Counted from the first letter of the stretch, positions 24,067-32,539 are shown. The stretch is DNA of 64,000 nt from Amycolatopsis roodepoortensis (GCF_014873915.1 NZ_JADBEJ010000008.1:806001-870000), one strand, 5' to 3'. The notes: generated by a model from the sequence alone, not told the origin. Made by a program: numbers and translations.

Positions 24067-25170
24067 ATGCACATCGTCCAGCTGGCCAACTTCTACGGGC
24101 CACGCTCGGGCGGGCTCCGCACGGCCCTGCACCACCTCGGCGCCGGCTACGTGGCGAGCGGCCATCAGGTGACCCTCGTGGTGCCCGGCCCGCGCTACGC
24201 GGACGAGACGCTTCCCTCGGGAGTCCGCCGGTTTTCCCTCCCCGCACCGCAGATCCCGGGTACCGGCGGCTATCGCGCGGTCGATCCGCATCGCGTGCGC
24301 GCGGTGCTGGAACGCCTGGAGCCGGACCGACTGGAAGTGTCCGACAGGCTGACCCTGCGCGGCATGGGCGTGTGGGCGCGGCGCAACGGCGTGCCCAGCA
24401 TGGTGATCTCGCACGAGCGGCTGGACCGGCTCCTGGAGCAGTTCCTGATGCCGGAACCCGTCGCGCGGCGGGTCGCCGACGTCGCGAACCGGCGGATGGC
24501 GCGGCACTACGACACGGTCGTCTGCACGACGGCGTTCGCCCGCGCGGAATTCGACCGGATCGCCGCGCCGAACGTGCGCCGGGTGCCGCTCGGCGTCGAC
24601 CTCACGACGTTCGCCCCGGCCCGGCGCGACGACGGCTGGCGGCACACGCTGACCGGGAACGCCGACGCGCTGATCGTCCACTGTGGACGTCTGTCGCCGG
24701 AGAAGCACGTCGAGCGCAGCGTGGACACCGTCGCCGAGCTGACCGAATCAGGGCACCGCGTGCGGCTGGTGATCGCCGGTGACGGCCCTCGAAGGCGTGC
24801 GCTGGAACGGCGGGCGCGCGGGCTTCCGGTGACCTTCCTCGGCTTCCTCTCCGGACGCGGCGACGTCGCGCGGCTGCTGGCCAGCGCCGACGTTTCCCTC
24901 GCTCCCGGTCCACACGAGACGTTCGGGCTCGCCGCGCTGGAGGCGCTCGCTTCGGGCACTCCGGTGGTGGTCTCGGCGTCGTCGGCGCTGCGGGAGATCG
25001 TGCGACCCGGCTGCGGCGAGGCCGTCGACGATCTGGCCCCGGCGTTCGCGGGCGCCGTCACCGGTCTCCTGGAGAGCCCCGAGGACGCGCGGCGGGCGGC
25101 GGCGCGGGCGCGAGCGGAGGAATTCGCCTGGCCAAGATCGGTACAGGGAATGCTCTCCGCACTCGCTTGA
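24067..25170 (+). CDS. GT4 family glycosyltransferase
   Basis: 367 residues; ATG 2 nt after the mgtA stop (TGAAATG), so the two are co-transcribed. GT-B fold with QLANFYGPRSGGLRTAL at the start, HCGRLSPEKHVERSVDTV at the donor-domain entry, and the GT4 signature GPHETFGLAALEALASGTPV near the end. Nucleotide-sugar donor and acceptor are not readable. It is probably a second mannosyl or glucosyl step on the same glycolipid or cell-envelope glycan as MgtA. It is not part of the mycobacterial mgtA neighbourhood as I recall it. Confidence 0.85.
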   Translation: MHIVQLANFYGPRSGGLRTALHHLGAGYVASGHQVTLVVPGPRYADETLPSGVRRFSLPAPQIPGTGGYRAVDPHRVRAVLERLEPDRLEVSDRLTLRGMGVWARRNGVPSMVISHERLDRLLEQFLMPEPVARRVADVANRRMARHYDTVVCTTAFARAEFDRIAAPNVRRVPLGVDLTTFAPARRDDGWRHTLTGNADALIVHCGRLSPEKHVERSVDTVAELTESGHRVRLVIAGDGPRRRALERRARGLPVTFLGFLSGRGDVARLLASADVSLAPGPHETFGLAALEALASGTPVVVSASSALREIVRPGCGEAVDDLAPAFAGAVTGLLESPEDARRAAARARAEEFAWPRSVQGMLSALA

Positions 25171-25239
25171 ACACTTTGTATCCATTTTGTACAACCGGCA
25201 TTCATCGTCCCCTCACGCCATCGAGCGAGAGGACGGCAC

Positions 25240-26010
25240 GTGAGGTTCGAAGTACTGGGCACGTTCAGCATCTCTTCCGGATCGCGGTCGGTCCCGCTGC
25301 ACGGCCGGATGAGGAGAACGCTCCTCGGCGTGCTGCTGGTCCGCGCGAACACCTTCGTCCCGGTGAACGTGCTCACCGAGGCGCTGTGGGACAGCAAATG
25401 GGAGCCGCGGGCGGTGCCGAAGCTGCACTGGCACGTCCACAAGCTGCGGCAGGCCCTGCCCGAAGGCGACCGGCTCACCTTCGACAACGGCGGCTACCGG
25501 CTGGAGGTCCACCCCGGCGAACTCGACGTCGAGACCTTCGAGACGCTGGCGGGCCAAGCGTTGAAGGCCGCCGGCCCCGCGCAGCGCGCTTCGCTGATCC
25601 GGCAGGCCCTCACACACTGGCACGGCGCGCCCTACGAAGGCCTCGACGTCCCGCTGCTTTCGGACGAGACGATGCGTCTCTCGGAGCACCGGCTGGTCCT
25701 GCTCGAAGAGCTCTACCAGGCCGAACTGGACCTCGGGCGGCACGCGAGCGCGGCCGTCGAGCTGGCGGATCTGGTGCGGCGGAACCCGTTGCGGCAGCGT
25801 GCCCAGTACCTCCTGATGGACGCTCTTTGGCGAGCCGGGCGCACGTCCGACGCGCTGGCGGCGTACCGGCGTGCACGCCGGGTCTCGGTCGATCAGCTCG
25901 GCCTCGAACCCGGGCCGGAACTGCGGTTGCTGGAGCGGAGGATCCTCGCCGGCGAGGTCGCGGGGGCCGGTGCGCACCGTGCCCCGGCGTTGCTTCACCG
26001 GGCCAGGTGA
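25240..26010 (+). CDS. SARP-type (AfsR/BTAD) transcriptional regulator
   Basis: 256 residues from a GTG at 25240. An N-terminal OmpR-like winged helix (about 1-92; EVLGTFSISSG, RTLLGVLLVRANTFVPVNVLTEALW) is followed by a bacterial transcriptional activation domain of TPR-like helices (about 95-240; LELGLEPGPELRLLERRIL-like ending). There is no ATPase domain, so this is a small SARP. Family members activate secondary-metabolite genes from direct repeats, but no biosynthetic cluster is visible here. It stands alone between the glycosyltransferases and menG. Its target is unknown. Confidence 0.87.
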   Translation: MRFEVLGTFSISSGSRSVPLHGRMRRTLLGVLLVRANTFVPVNVLTEALWDSKWEPRAVPKLHWHVHKLRQALPEGDRLTFDNGGYRLEVHPGELDVETFETLAGQALKAAGPAQRASLIRQALTHWHGAPYEGLDVPLLSDETMRLSEHRLVLLEELYQAELDLGRHASAAVELADLVRRNPLRQRAQYLLMDALWRAGRTSDALAAYRRARRVSVDQLGLEPGPELRLLERRILAGEVAGAGAHRAPALLHRAR

Positions 26011-26066
26011 ACCTACGGCGCGTCGCTTTGCTCCCGCTTGGGTGACCTGTCTCAGGACCTCGGGGT

Positions 26067-26072
26067 TAGGGT
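26067..26072 (+). promoter_or_regulatory. -10 box of menG-menJ
   Basis: TAGGGT ends 7 nt before the ATG at 26080, supporting that start and a leaderless menG-menJ transcript. Confidence 0.5.
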
Positions 26073-26079
26073 TCGAGGC

Positions 26080-26784
26080 ATGTCCCGAGCGAGTCTTGAC
26101 AAGGATCCGCACGAAGTCGCCGCCATGTTCGACGACGTCGCGGACGGCTACGACCGCGCGAATTCGTTCATGACCTTCGGCTTCGACCGCCGCTGGCGCA
26201 CCATCACCGGCCGGGTGCTGGACGCCAAACGCGGCGAGAAGGTGCTGGACCTCGCGGCGGGCACCGGCGTGTCCACGGTCGAGTACGCGCGCAACGGCGC
26301 GTGGTGCCTCGCGGCGGACTTCTCGGTCGGCATGCTCAAGGCGGGCAAGCACCGCGGCGTCCCGATGGTGGCCGCGGACGCGATGAAGCTGCCGTTCGCC
26401 GACGAGAGCTTCGACGCGGTGACCATCTCGCTCGCGCTGCGGAACTTCGTCGACACCAAGGCCGCGCTCACCGAGATCGCGCGCGTGGTCAAACCGGGCG
26501 GCCGTCTGGTGATCTGCGAGGTGTCGACGCCCACATTCCCGCCGATCCGGTTCCTCCACCGGAAGTTCATCGCGAAGCTGCTCACCTGGGTCGGCGCCAG
26601 GACCTCGTCGAACCCCGAGGCCTACTCCTACCTGGCCGAATCCATGCTCGCGTGGCCGGATCAGCGGACGCTGGGCGAGATCATCGCGAGCGCCGGGTGG
26701 ACCGAGGTGGAGTGGCTGAACCTCACGTTCGGCGTCGTCGCCATCCACCGCGCCAAAAAGCCCTCCGTAAACTCGCGGCCATGA
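26080..26784 (+). CDS. menG: Demethylmenaquinone methyltransferase
   Basis: 234-residue SAM-dependent methyltransferase completing the menaquinone ring (UbiE/MenG family). The N-terminal DPHEVAAMFDDVADGYDRAN (start of the family signature), SAM-binding motif I LDLAAGTGVSTVEYA (about 51-65), post-I acidic residue region AADFSVGML, and the family motif RVVKPGGRLVICEVS (about 142-156) are all present. The ATG at 26080 is fixed by the -10 box. It overlaps menJ by ATGA, so tail reduction and ring methylation are co-expressed. Confidence 0.95.
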   Translation: MSRASLDKDPHEVAAMFDDVADGYDRANSFMTFGFDRRWRTITGRVLDAKRGEKVLDLAAGTGVSTVEYARNGAWCLAADFSVGMLKAGKHRGVPMVAADAMKLPFADESFDAVTISLALRNFVDTKAALTEIARVVKPGGRLVICEVSTPTFPPIRFLHRKFIAKLLTWVGARTSSNPEAYSYLAESMLAWPDQRTLGEIIASAGWTEVEWLNLTFGVVAIHRAKKPSVNSRP

Positions 26785-28067
26785 CACGTCGCAACGCTGA
26801 CCACGACGCCGAAGTCATCGTCGTCGGTGCCGGACCGGCCGGCTCCACCGCCGCCACGTACCTCGCCCGCGCGGGCGTCGACGTGCTGCTGCTGGAGAAG
26901 ACCGAGTTCCCGCGCGAGAAGGTGTGCGGCGACGGTCTGACCCCGCGCGGCGTCAAGCAGCTCATCGACCTCGGGATCGACACCAGCGAGGACGCGGGCT
27001 GGGTGCACAGCCGGGGCCTGCGGATCCTCACCGGCGAGCTCACGCTGGAGCTCGACTGGCCGGACCTGACCAGCTACCCGCCGTACGGCGTTTCGCGGAC
27101 CCGCCAGGACTTCGACGACCTGCTCGCGAAGACCGCGGTCAAGGCGGGCGCGCGGCTCTACGAGCGCACCACCGTCACCGGCGCCATCACCAGCCCCACC
27201 GGTCGCGTGATCGGTGTCGAGGCGAAGGTCGGCCCGGAGAAGACGCCGGTGAGCTACCGCGCGCCGCTGGTCCTGGCGTGCGACGGCGTCTCCGCGCGGC
27301 TCGCGCTGAGCGTCGGCATCCAGAAGAACGAGAAGCGCCCGATGGGCGTCGCGGTGCGGCAGTACTACAAGAGCCCGCGCCACGACGACCCGTTCATCGA
27401 GGGCCACCTGGAGCTGTGGGACCGCTCGGACCCGCGCGACCCCAAGCTGCTGCCCGGCTACGGCTGGGCGTTCCCGCTGGGCGACGGCACGGTGAACGTC
27501 GGCCTCGGCATGCTGTCGACGTCGGCCGCGTTCCGCAGCACCGACTACCGCGCGCTGCTGCGCCAGTGGCTCGACGGGACGCCCGAGGAATGGGGCTACC
27601 GCGAGGAGAACGCCATCGGCAAGGTCGGCGGCGCCGGTCTCCCGATGGGCTTCAACCGCACCCCGCACTACCGCGACGGCCTCCTGCTGCTCGGCGACGC
27701 GGGCGGCATGGTCAGCCCGTTCAACGGCGAGGGCATCTCGGCCGCGATGGAGTCCGCGCAGCTGGCGTCCGAGTTCGTCGTGCAGGCGCTGGCGCGCCGC
27801 GAAGGCCCTTCGCGTGAGCGTGCCCTTGAGGGCTACCCGCGCGCCGTCGCGGAGCTCATGGGCGGCTACTACCGGCTCGGCAACGTGTTCGCGAAGCTGA
27901 TCGGGAAGCCGAAGGTCATGCACGCCGCGACGAAGTACGGACTGCGGATCAACTCGATCCTTCCGTTGGTGTACAAGGGACTTTCGGGCTGCTACGACGC
28001 CAAGGGCGGAGACGGCGTGGACCGTCTCATCGCCGCTCTGGCGCGCGCCACCCCCTCCCCGCGCTGA
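26781..28067 (+). CDS. menJ: Menaquinone tail reductase, geranylgeranyl reductase family
   Basis: 428-residue FAD enzyme. The N-terminal Rossmann motif VVGAGPAGSTAATYLARAG (about 14-32), the PxxxCGD-like substrate motif PREKVCGDGLTPRGVKQL, and the FAD-ribityl motif LLGDAGGMVSPFNGEGIS (about 304-321) place it with actinobacterial MenJ (Rv0561c), which saturates one isoprene unit of the menaquinone tail. It could act on other polyprenyl chains, but the overlap with menG argues for menaquinone. The 53-bp perfect palindrome follows the gene. Confidence 0.92.
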   Translation: MTRRNADHDAEVIVVGAGPAGSTAATYLARAGVDVLLLEKTEFPREKVCGDGLTPRGVKQLIDLGIDTSEDAGWVHSRGLRILTGELTLELDWPDLTSYPPYGVSRTRQDFDDLLAKTAVKAGARLYERTTVTGAITSPTGRVIGVEAKVGPEKTPVSYRAPLVLACDGVSARLALSVGIQKNEKRPMGVAVRQYYKSPRHDDPFIEGHLELWDRSDPRDPKLLPGYGWAFPLGDGTVNVGLGMLSTSAAFRSTDYRALLRQWLDGTPEEWGYREENAIGKVGGAGLPMGFNRTPHYRDGLLLLGDAGGMVSPFNGEGISAAMESAQLASEFVVQALARREGPSRERALEGYPRAVAELMGGYYRLGNVFAKLIGKPKVMHAATKYGLRINSILPLVYKGLSGCYDAKGGDGVDRLIAALARATPSPR

Positions 28068-28080
28068 CGCTTTCGTAACT

Positions 28081-28133
28081 CGCGTGAAGGCCCCCTTCCC
28101 TCGGCTCAGCCGAGGGAAGGGGGCCTTCACGCG
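28081..28133. repeat. Perfect 53-bp palindrome (copy 1), probable terminator
   Basis: Two 26-bp arms pair perfectly around a single C, starting 13 bp after the menJ stop. The core contains GAAGGCCCCCTTCCC and its complement. The identical sequence occurs at 57130-57182. It would fold as a very stable terminator hairpin; no T-run follows. Confidence 0.85.
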
Positions 28134-28295
28134 CTTGGGGCTCCACACGTCTGGACCAGTCACGGGTACTCCGGGCAGTGGTATCGGTCACAGGACAAAT
28201 GTGGTCAAACGGACCCCGGAAGCCGATCTTGGGAACGACGTCGCAGGTCATCGGTACCGCACGCCGGAAGTAACCGTACTGGCCGTGCGGCCAAG

Positions 28296-28312
28296 TTAGG
28301 GCAGCCTTATAG
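28296..28312. promoter_or_regulatory. Possible DtxR/IdeR-type iron box
   Basis: TTAGGGCAGCCTTATAG keeps the left half and centre of the actinobacterial iron box (TTAGGnnAGnCT) but the right half is poor, about 12 of 19 positions. Upstream of an iron-sulfur-rich operon it is plausible but weak. Confidence 0.25.
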
Positions 28313-28365
28313 CACGGGGCCTAGGGACAAGAATGTGAGTCACGTCCTACACTCGCCCCATGCTT

Positions 28366-28381
28366 TGTGAATCGCTTCACA
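28366..28381. promoter_or_regulatory. Rex operator, site 1
   Basis: TGTGAATCGCTTCACA: 6-bp perfect arms around 4 nt, matching the actinobacterial Rex consensus TGTGAAnnnnTTCACA. Rex is the NADH/NAD+-sensing repressor known to control nuo, cyd and rex-hem genes in Streptomyces. Its centre is 32 bp (three helical turns) from that of site 2. Confidence 0.8.
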
Positions 28382-28395
28382 TCCTCGACGGGAGG

Positions 28396-28415
28396 CTTGT
28401 GAACTATTTCACAAG
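28396..28415. promoter_or_regulatory. Rex operator, site 2
   Basis: CTTGTGAACTATTTCACAAG: 8-bp perfect arms around 4 nt, a near-ideal Rex site. It lies about 140 bp before nuoA and pairs with site 1 on the same face of the helix, suggesting cooperative repression when NADH is low. Confidence 0.85.
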
Positions 28416-28555
28416 CAAGGGGGCCGTCATGCACGGCCCGTAAGGGTTGCCTTACCCCCGGCGGTGTGACCCAGGTGACTTAGGGTGCCGACCGAGGGAA
28501 GCGGTGAACCCCGACTCGAAAACCGCAGCGGCGCGGAAAGGATGGCGAAAACCCC

Positions 28556-28969
28556 GTGCTGATGTTGCCCGTGCTGACCCAGGCGAGCACCCCCTCGGTG
28601 CCCAACCTGGACATGTACCTCCCCCTGGTCCTCTTGTTCGTCCTCGCTCTCGCGTTCGCGGTGCTGTCGGTGCTGCTCGGCCCGCTCGTCGGCCCGAGCC
28701 GCGCCAACAAGGCGAAGCTCGCGGCCTACGAATGCGGTATCGAACCGTCGCCGCAGCCGGTCGTCGGCGGCGGCCGGATGCCGGTCGCGTACTACATCAC
28801 CGCGATGCTGTTCATCCTGTTCGACATCGAGATGGTCTTCCTCTACCCGTTCGCGGTCTCCGCGGACGCGCTGGGCATGTTCGGCCTGGTGGAGATCGTG
28901 CTGTTCATCGCGACGGTCGGTTTCGCGTACGCCTACGTGTGGCGTCGCGGCGGCCTGGATTGGAACTAG
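28556..28969 (+). CDS. nuoA: NADH-quinone oxidoreductase subunit A
   Basis: 137-residue membrane subunit with three helices. The conserved YECGIEP loop (about residues 59-65, with the family cysteine) and ITAMLFILFDIEMVFLYP (about 81-98) are clear. The GTG at 28556 and the ATG at 28562 are both possible starts. First gene of the 14-gene complex I operon, in canonical A-N order. Complex I oxidises NADH, reduces menaquinone and pumps protons. Confidence 0.95.
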   Translation: MLMLPVLTQASTPSVPNLDMYLPLVLLFVLALAFAVLSVLLGPLVGPSRANKAKLAAYECGIEPSPQPVVGGGRMPVAYYITAMLFILFDIEMVFLYPFAVSADALGMFGLVEIVLFIATVGFAYAYVWRRGGLDWN

Positions 28970-28975
28970 AGAAGC

Positions 28976-29524
28976 ATGGGCCTCGAAGAAAAACTCCCCA
29001 ACGGCATCCTCCTGGCCAGTCTCGAAGGCCTGGTGAACTGGGCCCGCAAGAACTCGATGTGGCCCGCCACCTTCGGTCTCGCCTGCTGCGCGATCGAGAT
29101 GATGACCGTCGGCGGTTCGCGTTACGACATCGCGCGTTTCGGCATGGAGCGCTTCAGCGCGACGCCGCGCCAGGCGGATCTGATGATCGTCGCCGGCCGC
29201 GTCACGCAGAAGATGGCGCCGGTGCTCCGCCAGATCTACGACCAGATGGCCGAGCCCAAGTGGGTGCTGGCGATGGGCGTCTGCGCCTCGTCCGGCGGCA
29301 TGTTCAACAACTACGCCGTGGTGCAGGGCGTCGACCACATCGTCCCGGTCGACATGTACCTCCCCGGCTGCCCGCCGCGCCCCGAGATGCTGCTCGACGC
29401 GATCCTGAAGCTGCACGCCAAGATCCAGGACGAGCCGATCAACGCCCGCCGGGCCGCGATCCGCGCCGCCAGCGGTGAGCGCACCGAGCTGATCGCCTCC
29501 TCGATCAAGTACGCGAAGAAGTGA
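28976..29524 (+). CDS. nuoB: NADH-quinone oxidoreductase subunit B
   Basis: 182-residue peripheral subunit carrying the terminal [4Fe-4S] cluster N2 next to the quinone site. The four cluster cysteines are visible: the tandem pair C37-C38 in GLACCAIE, C103 in GVCASSGGMF and C132 in LPGCPPRPE. The ATG follows nuoA by 6 nt, with an AGAGAAGC ahead. The stop overlaps the nuoC GTG. Confidence 0.97.
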   Translation: MGLEEKLPNGILLASLEGLVNWARKNSMWPATFGLACCAIEMMTVGGSRYDIARFGMERFSATPRQADLMIVAGRVTQKMAPVLRQIYDQMAEPKWVLAMGVCASSGGMFNNYAVVQGVDHIVPVDMYLPGCPPRPEMLLDAILKLHAKIQDEPINARRAAIRAASGERTELIASSIKYAKK

Positions 29525-30294
29525 GCGACGTGCCCGAAGAAAACTCCCCCGAAACCCCGGAAACCGGCGGCGAGCAGTCCAGCGCCGAACGGCCCGCAGG
29601 CGGCCTCGAGCCGCAGGGCACCCGCCCGGCCGAGCCGGTCGTCACCGGTAAAGAGCGCCAGGGCATGTTCGGTGTCAGCGGCACCGGTGACACCTCCGGT
29701 TACGGCGGCGTCCGCCTCCCCGCGTACAGCCCGCCCCCGGCGGAGCGCCCGTACGGCGGCTGGTTCGACGAGTTCGCCGACGAGTTCTACGCGGCCTTGG
29801 CGGACAACAAGATCCCGGCGGACGCGATCCAGCAGACCACGGTCGACCGCGGCGAGATCACCTTCTACGTCTCCCGCGAGCACCTCGTCGAGATCGCCAA
29901 GGTCCTGCGCGACGACGCCGGTCTCCGCTTCGAGCTGCTCAGCTCCGTCTCCGGCGTGGACTACGGCGTCGACGTCCCGCAGCGGCTGCACTCGGTCTAC
30001 CACTTCACGTCGATGACGTACCGCCGCCGCATCCGGCTGGAGGTCACTCTCGACATCGAAGACCCGCACGTCCCGTCGCTGGTCGGGGTCTACCCGACCG
30101 CCGACTGGCAGGAGCGGGAAGCCTGGGACATGTTCGGCATCGTCTACGACGGTCACCCGGCGCTGACCCGCATCCTCATGCCGGACGACTGGGACGGCCA
30201 CCCCCAGCGCAAGGACTACCCGCTCGGCGGGATCCCGGTCGAATACAAGGGCGCGGAGATCCCGCCGCCGGACCAGCGGAGGTCGTACTCGTGA
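29521..30294 (+). CDS. nuoC: NADH-quinone oxidoreductase subunit C
   Basis: 257 residues from a GTG overlapping nuoB. The first about 80 residues are a low-complexity acidic, Pro/Gly-rich extension found in actinobacterial NuoC but not in E. coli. The 30-kDa subunit domain follows, with the family signature ERE(A)WDMFGIVYDGHP (around 198-213) and RILMPDDWDGHPQRKDYPLG near the end. It is separate from NuoD, not fused. Confidence 0.95.
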   Translation: MSDVPEENSPETPETGGEQSSAERPAGGLEPQGTRPAEPVVTGKERQGMFGVSGTGDTSGYGGVRLPAYSPPPAERPYGGWFDEFADEFYAALADNKIPADAIQQTTVDRGEITFYVSREHLVEIAKVLRDDAGLRFELLSSVSGVDYGVDVPQRLHSVYHFTSMTYRRRIRLEVTLDIEDPHVPSLVGVYPTADWQEREAWDMFGIVYDGHPALTRILMPDDWDGHPQRKDYPLGGIPVEYKGAEIPPPDQRRSYS

Positions 30295-31670
30295 GCACCG
30301 AAAACCTCTCCGACGTCACGACAGGCACCGCCACCGGACCCCGAGGCGCCGACAGCACCGACGACGTCAACTACGCCGACTCCCGCGAGACCACCGAAGG
30401 CCGCGTCTACACCGTTTCCGGCGGTGACTGGGAAGACCTCATCGAGGACTCCCGCCACGACGAGCGCATGGTCATCAACATGGGCCCGCAGCACCCGTCG
30501 ACGCACGGCGTGCTCCGGCTCGTGCTGGAGATGGAAGGCGAGACCGTCACCCAGCTCCGTTCGGTCATCGGCTATCTGCACACCGGGATCGAGAAGAACT
30601 GCGAGTACCGCACGTGGACCCAGGGCGTCACCTTCGTGACGCGCATGGACTACCTCGCCCCGCTGTCGACCGAGATGGCGTACTGCCTCGGCGTCGAGAA
30701 GCTGCTCGGCATCCAGGCCCCGCGCCGCGCCGAACTGCTGCGCGTGATGCTGCTGGAGATCAACCGCATCGGCTCGCACCTGGTCTACATCGCCACCGGC
30801 GGCATGGAACTCGGTGCCACCACGGCGATGACGCTCGGTTTCCGTGAGCGCGAAGAGGTCCTGCACCTGCTGGAGCACCTCACCGGTCTCCGGATGAACC
30901 ACGCGTTCATCCGCCCCGGCGGTCTCGCGCAGGACATGCCCGCCGACTACCACGAGGTGGTCAGCGCGTTCGTCAAGACGATGGACGAGCGGCTTCCCTT
31001 GTACGACAAGCTCTTCACCGGTCAGCCGATCTGGCGCAACCGGCTCAAGGGCGTCGGGTACCTGCCGGTCGACGCGTGCCTCGCGCTCGGCGTCACCGGC
31101 CCGGTGCTGCGCAGCGCCGGTCTCCCGTGGGACATGCGCAAGACCGAGCCGTACTCCCGCTACGAGGAGTTCGAGTTCGACATCCCGACCTCGACCGAGG
31201 CGGACTGCTGGGCGCGCTACCTGCTGCGTGTCGAGGAGATGCACCAGAGCCTGCGGATCATCAAGCAGTGCCTGAAGAAGCTCGAGCCGGGCCCGGTCAT
31301 GGTCGAGGACAAGAAGGTCGCCTGGCCGGCGCAGCTCTCGATCGGCAGCGACGGCATGGGCAACTCGCTCGAGCACGTCCGCAAGATCATGGGCCAGTCG
31401 ATGGAGTCGCTGATCCATCACTTCAAGCTGGTCACCGAGGGCTTCAAGGTCCCGCCGGGCCAGACCTACACGTCGGTGGAATCGCCGCGCGGCGAACTCG
31501 GCGTGCACCTGGTCTCCGACGGCGGCACCAGGCCGTTGCGGGTCCACGTGCGCGAACCGAGTTTCGTGAACCTGCAGTCGATGCCCGCGATGGCCGAAGG
31601 CGGCCTGGTGGCGGACGTGATCGCCGCCATCGCCTCGATCGACCCCGTCATGGGGGGAGTGGACCGTTGA
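30291..31670 (+). CDS. nuoD: NADH-quinone oxidoreductase subunit D
   Basis: 459-residue 49-kDa subunit that forms the quinone-binding site with NuoB. MGPQHPSTHGVLRLVLE (about residues 64-80) contains the histidine that contacts the quinone headgroup; GIEKNCEYRTW and the C-terminal IASIDPVMGGVDR are canonical. GTG start overlapping nuoC. The stop overlaps the TTG of nuoE. Confidence 0.97.
   Translation: MSTENLSDVTTGTATGPRGADSTDDVNYADSRETTEGRVYTVSGGDWEDLIEDSRHDERMVINMGPQHPSTHGVLRLVLEMEGETVTQLRSVIGYLHTGIEKNCEYRTWTQGVTFVTRMDYLAPLSTEMAYCLGVEKLLGIQAPRRAELLRVMLLEINRIGSHLVYIATGGMELGATTAMTLGFREREEVLHLLEHLTGLRMNHAFIRPGGLAQDMPADYHEVVSAFVKTMDERLPLYDKLFTGQPIWRNRLKGVGYLPVDACLALGVTGPVLRSAGLPWDMRKTEPYSRYEEFEFDIPTSTEADCWARYLLRVEEMHQSLRIIKQCLKKLEPGPVMVEDKKVAWPAQLSIGSDGMGNSLEHVRKIMGQSMESLIHHFKLVTEGFKVPPGQTYTSVESPRGELGVHLVSDGGTRPLRVHVREPSFVNLQSMPAMAEGGLVADVIAAIASIDPVMGGVDR
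31652..31659 (+). promoter_or_regulatory. Shine-Dalgarno that fixes the nuoE TTG start
   Basis: GGGGGGAG within the last codons of nuoD, 7 nt before TTG 31667. It selects this rare start rather than internal GTG codons downstream. Confidence 0.6.
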
Positions 31671-32539
31671 GCACCCAGCCCGGAACGACACCGACGCCCG
31701 AGCCCGGCACCAGCCTGGCCGAGCAGACCCATATCGCCGCCGGTGGCGACGTCGACGTGATCGCGATCGCGCCGGATCCCGCCGAGGCGGAGGGGATCCT
31801 GGAGAACGCGAAGCTCGAAGACATCTTCGACGCCGACACGTACGCCAAGGCGCAGAACCTGATCTCGCGGTATCCGCAGTCGCGGTCGGCGCTGCTGCCG
31901 ATGCTGCACCTCGTGCAGTCGGTGCAGGGTTACGTGAGCCAGGAGGGCATCGCCTTCTGCGCGCAGAACCTGGACCTGTCCGACGCCGAGGTCAGCGCGG
32001 TCGCGACGTTCTACACCATGTACAAGCGCCGCCCGTGCGGCGAGCACCTGGTGAGCGTCTGCACGAACACGCTGTGCGCGGCCATGGGCGGCGACGCGAT
32101 CTACAAGAAGCTCCAGACGCACCTCGGTTCCGAGGAGAAGCCGTTGGGGCACAACGAGACCGCGGGCACGCCGAACGAGCCCGGCTCGATCACGCTGGAG
32201 CACGCCGAATGTCTCGCGGCCTGTGACCTCGCCCCGGTCATCCAGGTCAACTACGAGTACTTCGACAACCAGACCGAGGAAAAGGCCGTCGCGCTGGTCG
32301 ACGCGTTGCAGGCGGGCAAGAAGCCCGCCCCGACGCGCGGCGCGCCGCTGACGAACTTCAAGGGCGCCGAACTGCAGCTCGCCGGGTTCTTCCCGGAGGA
32401 CGCGCAGCAGTACCGCACGGACGTCGACGGTCCTTCGCAGGCCGTCGAGACCCTGCGGGGAGCGCAGGTCGCGCAGGACCGCGGCTGGACGGCTCCCGCC
32501 ATGAAGGACGTTCCGCTCCCCGAAGTGGAGAAGAAGTAA
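31667..32539 (+). CDS. nuoE: NADH-quinone oxidoreductase subunit E
   Basis: 290 residues from a TTG overlapping the nuoD stop (TTGA). 24-kDa thioredoxin-like subunit carrying the [2Fe-2S] cluster N1a: cysteines in SVCTNTLCAAMGG and ECLAACDLAPV give the family C-x4-C and C-x3-C pairs. It is longer than the usual 160-240 residues, with about 50 extra at the N-terminus and about 60 at the C-terminus, both low in conserved motifs. The first base of nuoF (TAATG) overlaps its stop. Confidence 0.95.
   Translation: MSTQPGTTPTPEPGTSLAEQTHIAAGGDVDVIAIAPDPAEAEGILENAKLEDIFDADTYAKAQNLISRYPQSRSALLPMLHLVQSVQGYVSQEGIAFCAQNLDLSDAEVSAVATFYTMYKRRPCGEHLVSVCTNTLCAAMGGDAIYKKLQTHLGSEEKPLGHNETAGTPNEPGSITLEHAECLAACDLAPVIQVNYEYFDNQTEEKAVALVDALQAGKKPAPTRGAPLTNFKGAELQLAGFFPEDAQQYRTDVDGPSQAVETLRGAQVAQDRGWTAPAMKDVPLPEVEKK

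Larger units (their letters stand above)
28134..28555. other. nuo operon upstream regulatory region
   Basis: About 420 bp with no convincing gene. It holds an iron-box-like sequence at 28296, two Rex-type palindromes (28366, 28396), a GGGCCGT/ACGGCCC hairpin near 28421-28439, a second weak iron-box-like palindrome at 28441, and a possible TAGGGT -10 box at 28481. The long leader (about 60-70 nt from that box) and weak Shine-Dalgarno before nuoA suggest mainly transcriptional control. Confidence 0.6.

Noticed and set aside
25240..26010. Secondary-metabolite cluster next to the SARP regulator
   Set aside because: The flanking genes are glycosyltransferases and menaquinone genes; no PKS, NRPS or other biosynthetic core enzyme is present.
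28084..28299. 71-residue frame starting MKAPFPRLSRGKGAF
   Set aside because: It is a translation of the 53-bp palindrome; the same peptide start occurs at 56997-57179 from the second copy. Non-coding.
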